64,000 nt of DNA, taken from the NCBI RefSeq assembly GCF_030246865.1, contig NZ_CP126738.1, positions 2,542,001 through 2,606,000 on the forward strand, written 5' to 3'. Position numbers and translations under genes: made by a program. The first letter of the stretch is position 1, and the number at the start of each line of letters is the position of its first letter. Source of the DNA: Microbacterium sp. zg-B96. GTDB taxonomy: Bacteria > Actinomycetota > Actinomycetes > Actinomycetales > Microbacteriaceae. Shown one piece after another: positions 32,818 through 42,051 of the stretch. The notes below the pieces were generated by a model. The model ran no database searches. It worked only from the letters and a program-made list of their open reading frames with translations, and was not told the DNA's origin.

Positions 32818-34611
32818 TCAACGGCCGCGGAGCTTGTGCTCCGGGACGAGCTCGCGGATGGTCAGGGCGGCGCTGAGGAACCCGAGATGGCTGAGCGCCT
32901 GTGGGGTGTTGCCCCAGGCCGAGCCGTCGGTCTCATCGATCATCTCGGCGTAGATGCCCACGTCGTTGGCGGTGCCGACGAGGGCATCCATGAGTTCCAG
33001 CGCCTCGTCATGCCGGCCGACGCACGCCATGGCGTGCGCGCGCCAGAACGCACAGGCGACGAAGGTCTTCTCGATCTGGTCGGCGCCGGTGAAGCGGTAC
33101 AGCAGCGGGCCCGCACCGAGCTCGGCGGTGAGGGCGTCGATCGTCCGAGACATCCGCTCGCCGCGATCGAATCCGCTCGCGGCGTGAAGCAGCACCGAGG
33201 CGTCCAGGTCGTCACCGTCGGCCACCGCAACGTAGGCGCCGCGTTCCTCCGACCAGCAGCGCTGTTCGATCCACTCACGGATGCGATCGCGCTCGGCCTG
33301 CCACCTCGCGGCACTGCCCGGGATCACACCCGCCTCGGCGAGCCAGACGGCATCGTCCAGCGCCTTCCAGCAGCCCATCTTCGAGGACGTGTAGTGCTGC
33401 AGTTCGGGGAGCTCCCACATACCGGAGTCGGGGTTGCGCCACAGGTCGCAGGCGCGGTCCGCGATGCCGGCGAGCATGCGTCCCGTCCCGGTGTCGAGCA
33501 CGTTGCCGGCTTCGACGTAGGTGCGGCAGATCGCCATCAGGTCGCCGTAGACCCCCAGCTGCAACTGCTCCTTGGCCGGGTTGCCGGTGACGACCGGACC
33601 GATGCTGTGCCAGCCGGGCACGTCGGCCGTGGTCGGGGCCGGAACGAGGGCGCCGTCGAGCGTGTACATGACGTGCAGGTTCGGGCCGTGGGCGCGGATC
33701 GTCTGCAGCATCCACGACAGCGCCGCGTGCGTCTCCTCCCGCAGTCCGAACCGCACCAGCGCGTGCGCGGTGTAGGCGAGGTCCCGCACCCACGCGAAGC
33801 GGTAGTCCCAGTTCTTGCCGCCGCGCGGGCTCTCCGGCAGCGACGTGGTCGCGGCGGCGGCGATCGCACCGGTGGGGCTGTAGATCAGCAGCTTCAGCGC
33901 GAGCGCGCTGCGCTGCACGTGTGCGTCCCAGGGTCCGTCGTAGGAGAAGACGCGGGACCACATCCGCCAGTTGGCGATGGTGCGATCGATCCCCTCGTCG
34001 GCGGCGTGCGGGTCGGGGAACGGCAGCGGCTCGTCGTGCGTCGCCGCGATCGCCACGAGGTGGCGCGACCCCGGCGATGTGGTGAATGCTCCCGCGAGCA
34101 CCGGTCCGGCCGCGCCGTCGTCATCGGGCGCGGACGGGCCGTGGTCGAGTCCGACGACGCTCATGCCGGTGCGGCCGCAGCGGATCACGGCGCCGTGCGG
34201 GGTCTGCTCGATCCACGGCGACGCCGTCTGCAGCGAGGTGCCGGGGCGCACCGCCCATGCCATGGGCACCTCGCCTTTCACCCCGTCCACCCGTCGCGCC
34301 AGCTCCGCCCACGGCAGACGTCCCGCGACGCCCGAGACGAGCGCGTCGGTCACCCGCACCACGCCGTCCGCGGTCGTGAAGGTCGTCTCGAGCACATTGG
34401 TCTCGGGGACGTAGCGCCGCCGCATCGTGAACTCCGCCGCCGGGGCGAGCTCGAAGCATCCGCCGGTGGAGTCATCGAGGATGCGCGCGAACACCGCGTC
34501 GGAGGTCAGTTCGGGCAGCGGCATCCAATCGATGCTGCCGTCGGAGCCGACCAGAGCGACCGTGCGGCCGTCGCCGATCGGGGCGTACGACTCGATCGGC
34601 TGACATGTCAC
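32818..34611 (-). CDS. Glycoside hydrolase family 15 (trehalase/glucoamylase-like)
   Basis: 597 residues from GTG 34611, which follows GGGAGCA. The N-terminus IESYAPIGDGRTVALVGSDGSIDWMPLP is the usual start of bacterial GH15 proteins. The (alpha/alpha)6 domain has GGKNWDYRFAWVRDLAYTAHAL and SSKMGCWKALDDAV. Actinobacterial members of this form are trehalases or glucoamylases that release glucose. There is no signal peptide, so the enzyme is intracellular. Confidence 0.9.
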   Translation of the reverse strand: MTCQPIESYAPIGDGRTVALVGSDGSIDWMPLPELTSDAVFARILDDSTGGCFELAPAAEFTMRRRYVPETNVLETTFTTADGVVRVTDALVSGVAGRLPWAELARRVDGVKGEVPMAWAVRPGTSLQTASPWIEQTPHGAVIRCGRTGMSVVGLDHGPSAPDDDGAAGPVLAGAFTTSPGSRHLVAIAATHDEPLPFPDPHAADEGIDRTIANWRMWSRVFSYDGPWDAHVQRSALALKLLIYSPTGAIAAAATTSLPESPRGGKNWDYRFAWVRDLAYTAHALVRFGLREETHAALSWMLQTIRAHGPNLHVMYTLDGALVPAPTTADVPGWHSIGPVVTGNPAKEQLQLGVYGDLMAICRTYVEAGNVLDTGTGRMLAGIADRACDLWRNPDSGMWELPELQHYTSSKMGCWKALDDAVWLAEAGVIPGSAARWQAERDRIREWIEQRCWSEERGAYVAVADGDDLDASVLLHAASGFDRGERMSRTIDALTAELGAGPLLYRFTGADQIEKTFVACAFWRAHAMACVGRHDEALELMDALVGTANDVGIYAEMIDETDGSAWGNTPQALSHLGFLSAALTIRELVPEHKLRGR

Positions 34612-34742
34612 GCTTGCTCCCTCTCGCCCTGGATGCATCCAGTCTTGGCGAGAGCGCCGGAGGGCGCCTGCGGGTTGACAACCGCGCCGGGGCCGTGCGA
34701 TCCGCGCGCGGGCGCCGCGGCACCGCTGCCCCCGTGGGATCG

Positions 34743-34781
34743 CTGTCACGAATGGTCGCGCGCGGCGACGATACGTGACAG
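34743..34781. repeat. 39-bp palindrome CTGTCACG...CGTGACAG
   Basis: Outer 8-bp arms are perfect and inner positions mostly pair. It is immediately 3' of the NYN gene on the minus strand and upstream of the GH15 gene. Its CTGTCACGAATGGTCGC half reappears complemented at 57301-57345. Confidence 0.8.
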
Positions 34782-34794
34782 GTGAACCAGTGCG

Positions 34795-35352
34795 TCAGCG
34801 CAGGAACTGCAGCGGGTCGAACTCCTCGATCGGGATGACCCGGATCCGCGGCAGCGCGGCGTCGAACGCGCCCGCATCGAACTCGAGGTCGTAGGTCTCC
34901 AGTCCCGGGATGCCGACGAAGCCGCTGCTGCGGAACTCCCCGAAGCCGAGCACGCCCAGGCGGCGATTTCCGTCGGCGAGCGCGCCGAGGTCCTCGACGA
35001 AGTCGCCGTCGTGGCTGACGAGCATGACGTCTTCGTCGCGGTCGCGCAGTGCACGCAGCGTCCGCTGGATGGCGATGTCGACGATCTTCGCGTCTGCGGG
35101 ACCCGACAGCGGCACCGGCTCATAGCCGAGCGCGACGAGAGCCTGCACGAACGTCATGGGCAGGTTCGTCGTCGCGTTGAGGAAGAACAGTCCGCGCGTG
35201 GGCTGCTGCCAGGTGCGCGCGACGAACGAAAGGATGCGATCCCAGCGGGGTCGCTCTTCAGGCTGGGGCCGTCGGCCGAGGATCGATCCGCCGAGCGTCG
35301 CGTCGATGTTCTCGCCGTCGACCAGCACCCATGCGCCCTGTGCGTCGCTCAC
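34795..35352 (-). CDS. NYN-domain protein (LabA/PIN-like)
   Basis: 185 residues. VLVDGENID (9-17) gives the first acidic residue, AKIVDIAIQRTL the second, and VMLVSHDGDF the third cluster of the NYN nuclease fold. Such proteins are predicted Mg-dependent RNases. GTG start with GGGAGG upstream. No toxin or helper gene is adjacent, so its RNA target is unknown. Confidence 0.87.
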   Translation of the reverse strand: MSDAQGAWVLVDGENIDATLGGSILGRRPQPEERPRWDRILSFVARTWQQPTRGLFFLNATTNLPMTFVQALVALGYEPVPLSGPADAKIVDIAIQRTLRALRDRDEDVMLVSHDGDFVEDLGALADGNRRLGVLGFGEFRSSGFVGIPGLETYDLEFDAGAFDAALPRIRVIPIEEFDPLQFLR

Positions 35353-35427
35353 TGCGACCTCCCTGCGACGCTGTACGAAACGCCGCTTCGATCCTATGGC
35401 CGCAGACGGCTCCGCCCGTCGCGCCGG

Positions 35428-36207
35428 TCAGTTCAGCGCGCGCGTGCCGGCGGGGATGACGCCGTCGGCGTAGAGGCTCGTGGCGAGGTCCTGCAGCGCG
35501 GTGAGCGCAACGCGCTGCGTCATCGGACCGTACGAGATGCGCGCGACACCGAGCGCCTCGTACTCCGCCGCCGTCAGCGCGCCCGGAGCGCCGATGACGC
35601 TGACCTTGCGCTCGCCGATGCCGTCGACCAGCTGCCGTGTGATGTCGGCATCGAGCGGGCCGGGCACGAAGACGACATCGGCGCCGGCATCGAGGTAGGC
35701 GCGGCCCCGCTCGATCGCGTCGGCGATCGACTGCTCGACCGGCCGGTCGCCGGCGCGCACGAACGCGTCGGTGCGCGCGTTCAGGGCGAGGGGCACGCCC
35801 TCGGCCTCGCCGGCGGCGACGATCGCCGCGACGGCGGCGACGGATTCGGCCAGCGGCTTGAGCCGGTCCTCGACGTTCGCGCCGACCACGCCCACGCCGA
35901 TCGCGCGGCGCACCGTCTCGCCCGGGTCGCCGAACCCGGCATCCAGGTCGGCGGAGACCGGCAGGTCACCGGCGACGGCGACGATGCGCCCGACCATGTC
36001 GAGCATCAGCTCCAGCGGGATGTTCTCACCGTCCGGGTACCCGAACGTCGCGGCGATCGAATGGCCCGCGGTGGCGATGGCCCTCGTCTCGGGCAGGGCG
36101 ATGATCGCCTTGGCGGACACGACGTCCCACACGTTCACGACGCGGAGGATCTCGGATGCCGCATGCAGTTCGGACAGGGTCTGCGCGCGCTGCGCCTGGG
36201 TGATCAT
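35428..36207 (-). CDS. Isocitrate lyase/PEP mutase family enzyme
   Basis: 259 residues. The barrel motifs are visible: VVNVWDVVSAKAI, IATAGHSIAATFGYPDGE, LPVSADLDAGFGDPGET (metal site) and LNARTDAF. The K-x-C-G-H/C active-site loop of isocitrate lyase is not present, so it belongs to the group with oxaloacetase-like or unknown C-C lyase activity. A TAGCGT box ends 6 nt before ATG 36207. Confidence 0.87.
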   Translation of the reverse strand: MITQAQRAQTLSELHAASEILRVVNVWDVVSAKAIIALPETRAIATAGHSIAATFGYPDGENIPLELMLDMVGRIVAVAGDLPVSADLDAGFGDPGETVRRAIGVGVVGANVEDRLKPLAESVAAVAAIVAAGEAEGVPLALNARTDAFVRAGDRPVEQSIADAIERGRAYLDAGADVVFVPGPLDADITRQLVDGIGERKVSVIGAPGALTAAEYEALGVARISYGPMTQRVALTALQDLATSLYADGVIPAGTRALN

Positions 36208-36213
36208 TTCCCT

Positions 36214-36219
36214 ACGCTA
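36214..36219 (-). promoter_or_regulatory. Leaderless -10 TAGCGT
   Basis: Minus-strand TAGCGT, 6-nt gap, ATG 36207. Identical hexamer and spacing to the sirtuin gene. Confidence 0.55.
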
Positions 36220-36287
36220 GCCGCGCCCGGCGGGCTCGGGCCAGGGCGGGTGCCGCGCGCCACCGGCATCCGTCGCCCTCTGCTGGT

Positions 36288-36293
36288 TACCCT
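36288..36293 (+). promoter_or_regulatory. Leaderless -10 TACCCT of the HNH gene
   Basis: TACCCT, 6-nt gap, ATG 36300, no ribosome binding site. Confidence 0.55.
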
Positions 36294-36299
36294 GGCGAC

Positions 36300-36713
36300 A
36301 TGGCCGTTCGTCAGACCCGTCGCGCCCGCGCGCAGCGCCGCCGCGTGAAGCGGGTGGCGGCGTCGGGCAGCGATCTGACAGACGCGCAGTGGTTCCGCAT
36401 TCTGGATGCCTGGGCGGCCTGCGCCTATTGCGGCGCCGACGGCGCGGGGTTGCAGCGCGACTGCGTGCTGCCGATCTCCCGCGGCGGCCGGTACACGATC
36501 GACAACGTCGTGCCGGCGTGCCGCTCGTGCAACGCGAGCAAATCCAACGACGAAGTGACCTCATGGATGCGGCGCCGGCGCCTGGATGAGCCGGCGTTCC
36601 TGCTGCGCTGGCGGCAGATCGTGCTGGAACTGGTCGCGGAGACCGCCGAGGTCGTCGAGGTCGAGCCCGAGCCCGCCGCGCCCGCAGCCCCCGCAGCTTC
36701 AGGTGGCAGCTGA
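36300..36713 (+). CDS. HNH endonuclease
   Basis: 137 residues. A basic N-terminus (RQTRRARAQRRRVKR) precedes the HNH finger: CAYCG, then D-C-V-L-P-I-S-R-G-G, YTIDNVVPACRSCNASK with the second zinc Cys pair. The catalytic histidine position is replaced by VLPIS rather than the usual D-H-x-x-P, which may weaken activity. An acidic Pro/Ala tail follows. The TGA stop is inside the hairpin repeat that starts at 36698. Confidence 0.8.
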   Translation: MAVRQTRRARAQRRRVKRVAASGSDLTDAQWFRILDAWAACAYCGADGAGLQRDCVLPISRGGRYTIDNVVPACRSCNASKSNDEVTSWMRRRRLDEPAFLLRWRQIVLELVAETAEVVEVEPEPAAPAAPAASGGS

Positions 36714-36756
36714 TGCCACTTCCCCCGCGCTGAAGCGGCACGAACTGACACCTGAA
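36698..36756. repeat. Hairpin element, second copy of TCAGGTG family
   Basis: Arms TTCAGGTGGCAG (36698-36709) and CTGACACCTGAA (36745-36756) pair with one mismatch. The complement reads TTCAGGTGTCAGTTCGTGCCGCTTCAG, close to the left half of the 6689-6745 element. The HNH stop codon lies between the arms. Confidence 0.75.
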
Positions 36757-36839
36757 CGCCCCGCACCTGCGGCCGCACCCCGAAGCTGACGCCAGTGTCG
36801 CGTGCTGGGGCCGCTGTAGCCGTCGCCGACAATGGAGGC

Positions 36840-37259
36840 ATGACCCGCTCCGCCCTCCTCGCGTTCACCCTCGATGCCCTGCTCGTCATCGCGTTCGCCG
36901 CGTTGGGGCGCGCGAGCCACGAGTCCGACGCTTTCGGCTTGGGCCTCATCACGACCGCGTGGCCGTTCGTCGTGGCGCTCGTGGTCGGCTGGCTCGTGCT
37001 GCGCGCGTGGCGGCGCCCCGCCGCGCCAGTGCGCAGCGGCCTGGGCATCTGGGCGATCACCGTCGCCGGCGGCATGCTGCTGCGCGTGCTCAGCGGACAG
37101 GGCACCGCGCTGCCGTTCGTGATCGTGGCGACCCTCACCCTGTTGTTCCTGCTGGTGGGCTGGCGGCTCATCGCGGCCGCGGTGCGGCGGCCCCGCCGCG
37201 CCCGCGTCGCTCGGTCGACGCAAACGTCCCCCACCGGCCCCGCAACCGGCCGTTCGTGA
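36840..37259 (+). CDS. DUF3054 membrane protein
   Basis: 139 residues with four helices. The arrangement (LLAFTLDALLVIAFAALGRASHE, TAWPFVVALVVGWLVLRAWRRP, GLGIWAITVAGGMLLRVLSGQGTA) is that of the actinobacterial DUF3054 family. Function unknown. A GACAAT box ends 6 nt before ATG 36840. The last 16 codons run into the 56-bp inverted repeat, whose right arm supplies the TGA stop. Confidence 0.82.
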   Translation: MTRSALLAFTLDALLVIAFAALGRASHESDAFGLGLITTAWPFVVALVVGWLVLRAWRRPAAPVRSGLGIWAITVAGGMLLRVLSGQGTALPFVIVATLTLLFLLVGWRLIAAAVRRPRRARVARSTQTSPTGPATGRS

Positions 37260-37266
37260 CGACCGA
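37211..37266. repeat. 56-bp inverted repeat (16-24-16), single copy
   Basis: Left arm TCGGTCGACGCAAACG (37211-37226) and right arm CGTTCGTGACGACCGA (37251-37266) with a 24-bp spacer. The same 16-24-16 design forms the tandem array at 51770-52236. Confidence 0.8.
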
Positions 37267-37338
37267 ACCGACAGCCCCCGAGCCCGCACGAACCCGACGC
37301 ACCGGAATGGATGCCGCGCGGCATCCGTTGCACTGAGA

Positions 37339-38382
37339 ATGCAACGCTTCGGAACGCTCTCGTTCGGCCACTACGGTCCCCTGGGCCAGGGCCGGCAGCT
37401 GACCGCCGGCGATTCGATGCGCCAGGCCATCGACCTCGCGCAGGGGATGGATGACCTCGGCGTCAACGGCACCTACTTCCGCGTGCATCACTTCGCGCGG
37501 CAGCAGGCCTCACCGATGCCCCTGCTCTCGGCGATCGCCGCGACGACCAAGCGCATCGAGGTCGGCACCGGTGTGATCGACATGCGCTACGAGAACCCGC
37601 TGCACCTGGCCGAAGAGGCCGCCGCGGTGGACCTCATCAGCGACGGCCGCCTCGCCCTCGGCGTCAGCCGCGGGTCACCGGAATCCGTCGTGCGCGGCTA
37701 CGAGGCGTTCGGGTACACCGGGTCGACCGATCCCCGCGGCGCCGACCTCGCCCGCGCACACTTCGACCTGTTCCTGCGCGCGATCGACGGCGAAGGCCTG
37801 GCCCAGCGCGACCCGGAGAGCCCCTTCGGCGGCGGCACCGGGATGCAGCGGGTCGAGCCGTACTCCCCCGGCCTGCGCTCGCGCGTGTGGTGGGGCGCCG
37901 GCAACCGCGACAGCGCGCAGTGGGCGGGCACGATGGGCGTGAACCTGATGTCCTCCACGCTGCTGACCGAAGACCGCGGCGTGCCGTTCGACGTGCTGCA
38001 GGCCGAGCAGATCGACGCGTTCCGCGCCGCGTGGCGCGAGGCCGGTCATGCCGGCGAACCTCGCGTCTCGGTGAGCCGGTCGATCTTCCCGATCACCACC
38101 GCAGAGGACGAGCTGTACTTCGGGCACTCCGCCGACAGCGAGGGCGTCGGTTACATCGACGGCATCCGGTCCAGGTTCGGCAAGACCTACGCGGCCGCGC
38201 CCGACGTGCTCGTTGAGCAGCTGCTGCAGGATGCCGCGATCGCCAGTGCCGACACCCTCATGCTCACGATCCCGAGCCAGCTGGGTGTCGAGTTCAACCT
38301 GCGCATCATCGAGTCGTTCGCGAAGTACGTCGCGCCCGCGCTCGGATGGCAACCGACCACGCAGCCGACCACCCAGGCCTAG
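37339..38382 (+). CDS. LLM-class flavin-dependent oxidoreductase
   Basis: 347 residues. The luciferase-like start (FGTLSFGHYGPLGQG), IEVGTGVIDMRYENPLHLAEEAAAVDLISDGRL and GVSRGSPESV fit the LLM fold that binds FMN or F420. It should carry out a flavin-dependent oxidation; substrate unknown. It converges with the TetR gene, with a 4-bp overlap of the stop regions. Confidence 0.88.
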   Translation: MQRFGTLSFGHYGPLGQGRQLTAGDSMRQAIDLAQGMDDLGVNGTYFRVHHFARQQASPMPLLSAIAATTKRIEVGTGVIDMRYENPLHLAEEAAAVDLISDGRLALGVSRGSPESVVRGYEAFGYTGSTDPRGADLARAHFDLFLRAIDGEGLAQRDPESPFGGGTGMQRVEPYSPGLRSRVWWGAGNRDSAQWAGTMGVNLMSSTLLTEDRGVPFDVLQAEQIDAFRAAWREAGHAGEPRVSVSRSIFPITTAEDELYFGHSADSEGVGYIDGIRSRFGKTYAAAPDVLVEQLLQDAAIASADTLMLTIPSQLGVEFNLRIIESFAKYVAPALGWQPTTQPTTQA

Positions 38383-38996
38383 CCCTCACGGCGGATGCCC
38401 GCGATCACGTCGTCGACCGCTTGCGCGGCGAGCGGGCGGAGATCCGCGGGATCCTGACCCCGCAGCGGCCCGTGGATGGCGAGTTCGGCAAAGCCGTGCA
38501 CGGTGGACCAGCACGACCATTCCGCACCCGCGCGCCGTTCGGCGCTCAACAAGCCGGCCGCGACGAGGCCGTCGAGAGCCTCCCGCAGCAGCTGGAGTGG
38601 CGGGGGTGTGCGGCCATCCGGGCGCACGATGCCATCGGGCGCGAAGAAGGCGAGCTGGAACCAGCCGGGCTCGTGCAGCGCGAACTCGATGTACCCCATG
38701 CCCACGCCCCGCAGCCGGGCAACGGCACCGTCGACGGAATCATCGCTCTCCCCGGCATCCATCCGTTCGCTCATGGACTGGGCCATCTCGTCCTGGATCC
38801 TCGCGGCCACCGCAGCCAGGAGTGCCTCGCGATCGGCGAAGTGCCGGTACGCCGCTCGGGCTGTGACTCCGGCCCGGCGCGTGGCCTCCCGTAGCCGCAA
38901 TGCCTCAGGGCCGCCGGCGCGCGTCAGTTCCAGCCCGGTTTCGACCAGCGCCGCGCGCAGGTCGCCGTGGTGGTAGCTGCTCTTCGTCGTCTCCAC
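38379..38996 (-). CDS. TetR-family regulator
   Basis: 205 residues from GTG 38996 with GGAGGTGG upstream. HTH: LREATRRAGVTARAAYRHFADREALLAAVA. The C-terminal part (GYIEFALHEPGWFQLAFFAPDG) resembles TetR_C_33/WHG-type ligand domains. It is divergent from the reductase gene, and the gap between them holds a 28-bp imperfect palindrome overlapping a promoter. Repression of the reductase and of itself is therefore likely. Confidence 0.88.
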   Translation of the reverse strand: METTKSSYHHGDLRAALVETGLELTRAGGPEALRLREATRRAGVTARAAYRHFADREALLAAVAARIQDEMAQSMSERMDAGESDDSVDGAVARLRGVGMGYIEFALHEPGWFQLAFFAPDGIVRPDGRTPPPLQLLREALDGLVAAGLLSAERRAGAEWSCWSTVHGFAELAIHGPLRGQDPADLRPLAAQAVDDVIAGIRREG

Positions 38997-39015
38997 CGCA
39001 CCACCTCCTGACCTC

Positions 39016-39044
39016 TTGACGCGTGACACAGACGAGTCTACCGT
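39016..39044 (+). promoter_or_regulatory. Promoter of the DHFR-family reductase gene
   Basis: -35 TTGACG (39016-39021), 17-bp spacer, -10 TACCGT (39039-39044). The -10 lies inside the TetR palindrome. Confidence 0.7.
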
Positions 39045-39063
39045 GCATGTACACACCGTAGAC
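39036..39063. promoter_or_regulatory. TetR operator, 28-bp palindrome
   Basis: GTCTACCGTG on the left pairs with CACCGTAGAC on the right (9 of 10 positions), centred at 39049.5, in the gap between divergent tetR and the reductase gene. Confidence 0.75.
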
Positions 39064-39113
39064 ATCATTGACCCGACGCGTTCAAGAGCCGATGGCAGAG
39101 GAGGAATCGTCCC

Positions 39114-39689
39114 ATGGGTCTTCTCACGTTCAGCATCAACGTCACCCTGGATGGGTGCGTCGACCACGAGGAGGGCATCGTCGACGACGATACGCACGCT
39201 CTTTTCACTCGCCTGTTGGACGAGAGCGGCGCCATGCTCTGGGGCCGCACCACGTACGAAATGATGGAGAGTTACTGGCCGGCCGTCGCACGAGGCGACG
39301 TCGATGCGCCGCCGGCGATGCGCGCGTGGGCGACCACGCTGGAGGCCAAGCCGAAGTACGTCGTGTCGTCGACGCGAAGCGACTTCCCGTGGCACAACAG
39401 CCACCACGTCACCGGCGATCTGCGCTCGTCGGTGCAGGAGCTCAAGGACCGGACTCCGCGCGGAGTGCTCGTCGGCAGCGGCAAACTCGCGACGGAGCTG
39501 GACCGACTGGACCTGATCGACGAATACCGGTTCCTCATCCATCCCATGATCACCGGCCACGGCCCCACCCTGTACCAGGGCGGACTGCCCGGCACCCGAC
39601 GCCTCGAACTGATATCGGCGGAGCCGCTGCGCAACGGCGCGATCGCCGCGCGCTATCGACGCGCGGCTACCGACGCCGCCGGCGGATAG
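39114..39689 (+). CDS. Dihydrofolate reductase-family protein (RibD C-terminal type)
   Basis: 191 residues; ATG 39114 with GAGGAGG upstream. [36 protein letters not shown] and [35 protein letters not shown] are the usual motifs of stand-alone YwjB/YyaP-type reductases. NADPH-dependent, substrate unknown. Expression is probably controlled by the divergent TetR protein. Its last 37 bp overlap the end of the ASCH gene on the other strand. Confidence 0.88.
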   Translation: MGLLTFSINVTLDGCVDHEEGIVDDDTHALFTRLLDESGAMLWGRTTYEMMESYWPAVARGDVDAPPAMRAWATTLEAKPKYVVSSTRSDFPWHNSHHVTGDLRSSVQELKDRTPRGVLVGSGKLATELDRLDLIDEYRFLIHPMITGHGPTLYQGGLPGTRRLELISAEPLRNGAIAARYRRAATDAAGG

Positions 39690-40138
39690 AGCAGGCGGAA
39701 CCGTTCGCACACGACCGGCATGTCCGGCTCGTAGCCGCGCGGGTTCTCGGAGTGATTCCGCCAGTACCGCTCGTGCACCTCGCGCCAGTGCGCGAGCGTG
39801 CGATCGCCCTCGCCCTCGGCGTGCGCGTGCTCCGCGTCGACCTCGTCGAACGGGACGGTGCGGATGCGCGTCGTCTCGATCACGGCGCGGGGCGCACCCT
39901 CACCGTCGAGGATGATGCTGAACTCGCCCTCCTGCGGCAGCGGATCGCCGGATTCCTGGTAGTCCCAGAGGGAGGATGCCGTGCCCGTCTTCACTCCGGC
40001 GAGCACAAGCGCCAGCAGTTCATCGGCGTGCGCGGGCGTGGCTCCGAACGCCCACGCCTCGGGGAGCGTCTCCGGCAACTGCGGCAGCTCTGCGCGGCAT
40101 CCGGCCCAGAAGTCATCGACGGAAACGCGCTCGGTCAC
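39653..40138 (-). CDS. ASCH-domain protein
   Basis: 161 residues, GTG start. [34 protein letters not shown] and the beta-barrel core ([52 protein letters not shown]) define the ASCH fold, a PUA-like RNA-binding or amidohydrolase domain. It is tail-to-tail with the reductase gene and overlaps it by 37 bp. A TAGGTT box ends 6 nt before the GTG. Confidence 0.9.
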   Translation of the reverse strand: MTERVSVDDFWAGCRAELPQLPETLPEAWAFGATPAHADELLALVLAGVKTGTASSLWDYQESGDPLPQEGEFSIILDGEGAPRAVIETTRIRTVPFDEVDAEHAHAEGEGDRTLAHWREVHERYWRNHSENPRGYEPDMPVVCERFRLLYPPAASVAARR

Positions 40139-40144
40139 CCACCC

Positions 40145-40150
40145 AACCTA
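40145..40150 (-). promoter_or_regulatory. Leaderless -10 TAGGTT of the ASCH gene
   Basis: Minus-strand TAGGTT, 6-nt gap, GTG 40138. Confidence 0.5.
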
Positions 40151-40185
40151 ACCCGCGTAGGCGCCGAAACCGGGTTTGGCAAGTG

Positions 40186-40209
40186 CCTGCGCCCATCGCC
40201 GGGCGCAGG
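40186..40209. promoter_or_regulatory. Inverted repeat CCTGCGCCC...GGGCGCAGG upstream of catalase
   Basis: A perfect 9-bp stem with a 6-nt loop, 62 bp before the catalase start. It could be an operator or a 5'-leader hairpin. No peroxide regulator gene is adjacent. Confidence 0.4.
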
Positions 40210-40270
40210 TAGCGTCGCTGCCAAGACACGGCAGTCCCCCACCCGGGACGCCATGAACGAAGGAAACACC

Positions 40271-41929
40271 ATGACCGACGTATCGAGCCAAGGTTCCGCG
40301 GAAGGTGACGACCGACCGGTGCTGACCACCCGTCAGGGTCACCCCGTTTACGACAACCAGAACCAGCGGACGGTCGGGGCGCGCGGCCCCGCGACGCTGG
40401 AGAACTACCACTTCCTCGAGAAGATCAGCCACTTCGACCGCGAGCGCATCCCGGAGCGCGTCGTGCACGCGCGCGGCTTCGTCGCGTTCGGCTACTTCGA
40501 GGCCACCGGCATGTGGGGCAACGAGCCGATCTCGCAGTTCACCCGCGCCAAGCTGTTCCAGCAGCCCGGCAAGCGCACCGACCTCGCCGTGCGCTTCTCC
40601 ACCGTCATCGGCGGCCGCGACTCGTCCGAGACCGCCCGCGACCCCCGCGGCTTCGCGGTGAAGTTCTACACCGAAGACGGCAACTGGGACCTGGTCGGCA
40701 ACAACCTCGGCGTCTTCTTCATCCGCGACGCGATCAAGTTCCCCGACGTCATCCACTCCCTCAAGCCCGACCCGGTCACCTTCCGGCAGGAGCCAGGCCG
40801 CATCTTCGACTTCATGTCGCAGACCCCCGAGTCGATGCACATGCTGATGAACCTGTTCAGCCCGCGCGGCATCCCGGCCAACTACCGCACCCAGCAGGGG
40901 TTCGGCGTGAACACCTACAAGTGGGTGAACGAGCAGGGCGACACCAAGCTGGTGAAGTACCACTGGATCCCCAGTGTCGGCGTGCACTCCATGACCGAAG
41001 CGGATGCCGCAGCGGTGCAGGGCGGCGACCTCGGGCACGCCTCGAAGGACCTCTACGAGGCCATCGAACGCGGCGAATACCCGGAGTGGGAGCTGCGCGT
41101 CCAGATGATGGATGACAACGACCACCCCGAGCTGGACTTCGATCCGCTGGATGACACCAAGCTGTGGCCGGAGAACGACTTCCCGCCCAAGACCGTCGGC
41201 AAGATGGTGCTCAACCGCAACGTGTCGAACCACTTCGCCGAGAACGAGCAGATCTCCTTCGGCACCGGTGTGCTGGTGGACGGCCTGGACTTCTCCGACG
41301 ACAAGATGCTCGTCGGGCGCACGTTCTCGTACTCCGACACGCAGCGGTACCGCGTCGGCCCCAACTACCTGCAGCTGCCGGTGAACTCGCCCAAGAACGC
41401 CCGGGTGGCCACCAACCAGCGCGATGGGCAGATGGCCTACTACCAGGACAACGCCGGCGAGAACCCGCACGTCAACTACGAGCCGTCGATCACCGGTGGG
41501 CTGCGCGAAGCGCAGTACCCGACCGCGGACGAGCAGGGGCCCGAGATCGTCGGTCGCCTCACGCGCAAGCGGATCCCGCGCACGAACGACTACACCCAGG
41601 CCGGCCAGCGCTACCTCCTCATGGAGGACTGGGAGCGTGACGACCTGGTGCGCAACTTCGTCGAGCTGATCTCGCAGGCCGCCCGCGAGGTGCAGGAGCG
41701 CATGCTCTGGCACTTCTACATGGTGGAGGACGACCTCGGCCGTCGCGTCGGTGAAGGGCTCGGCATCACGCTCGATGAGGTCAAGGACCTGCCCCCGCTG
41801 CAGTCGCAGACCCTCAACGAGGATGAACTGGCCCGGCTGGGGAACCTCGGCAACAACGGTCCCCGCGATGTCACCGGGCTGGTCATGACGCACTGCGTCC
41901 CCAACACCCGGGCGAACATGGTCGGCTGA
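40271..41929 (+). CDS. katA: Monofunctional heme catalase
   Basis: 552 residues from ATG 40271, with GAAGGA upstream. Catalytic H66 in [14 protein letters not shown], the distal Asn in [19 protein letters not shown], and the proximal heme Tyr in [12 protein letters not shown] are present. Chain length fits the small-subunit catalases with a modest C-terminal extension. It disproportionates H2O2 in the cytoplasm. It ends before a long hairpin terminator. Confidence 0.95.
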   Translation: MTDVSSQGSAEGDDRPVLTTRQGHPVYDNQNQRTVGARGPATLENYHFLEKISHFDRERIPERVVHARGFVAFGYFEATGMWGNEPISQFTRAKLFQQPGKRTDLAVRFSTVIGGRDSSETARDPRGFAVKFYTEDGNWDLVGNNLGVFFIRDAIKFPDVIHSLKPDPVTFRQEPGRIFDFMSQTPESMHMLMNLFSPRGIPANYRTQQGFGVNTYKWVNEQGDTKLVKYHWIPSVGVHSMTEADAAAVQGGDLGHASKDLYEAIERGEYPEWELRVQMMDDNDHPELDFDPLDDTKLWPENDFPPKTVGKMVLNRNVSNHFAENEQISFGTGVLVDGLDFSDDKMLVGRTFSYSDTQRYRVGPNYLQLPVNSPKNARVATNQRDGQMAYYQDNAGENPHVNYEPSITGGLREAQYPTADEQGPEIVGRLTRKRIPRTNDYTQAGQRYLLMEDWERDDLVRNFVELISQAAREVQERMLWHFYMVEDDLGRRVGEGLGITLDEVKDLPPLQSQTLNEDELARLGNLGNNGPRDVTGLVMTHCVPNTRANMVG

Positions 41930-41948
41930 CCCGACGGAGTCCTACCCA

Positions 41949-42019
41949 AGACAGGAGGACTCACCGACACAGGACGATTTCGACAGAAACGTCCTGTACC
42001 GGTGAGTCCTCCTGTTTTC
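41949..42019. terminator. Long bidirectional hairpin, catalase/DagK
   Basis: Arms ACAGGAGGACTCACCG (41952-41967) and its exact complement (42001-42016), then a 2-bp internal loop and an 8-bp inner stem (41970-41977 with 41991-41998). TTTT follows. The stem is near 26 bp between convergent genes. Confidence 0.85.
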
Positions 42020-42051
42020 GTGAGCGCGGTAGGGCGGGCGGATGCCGCGGC

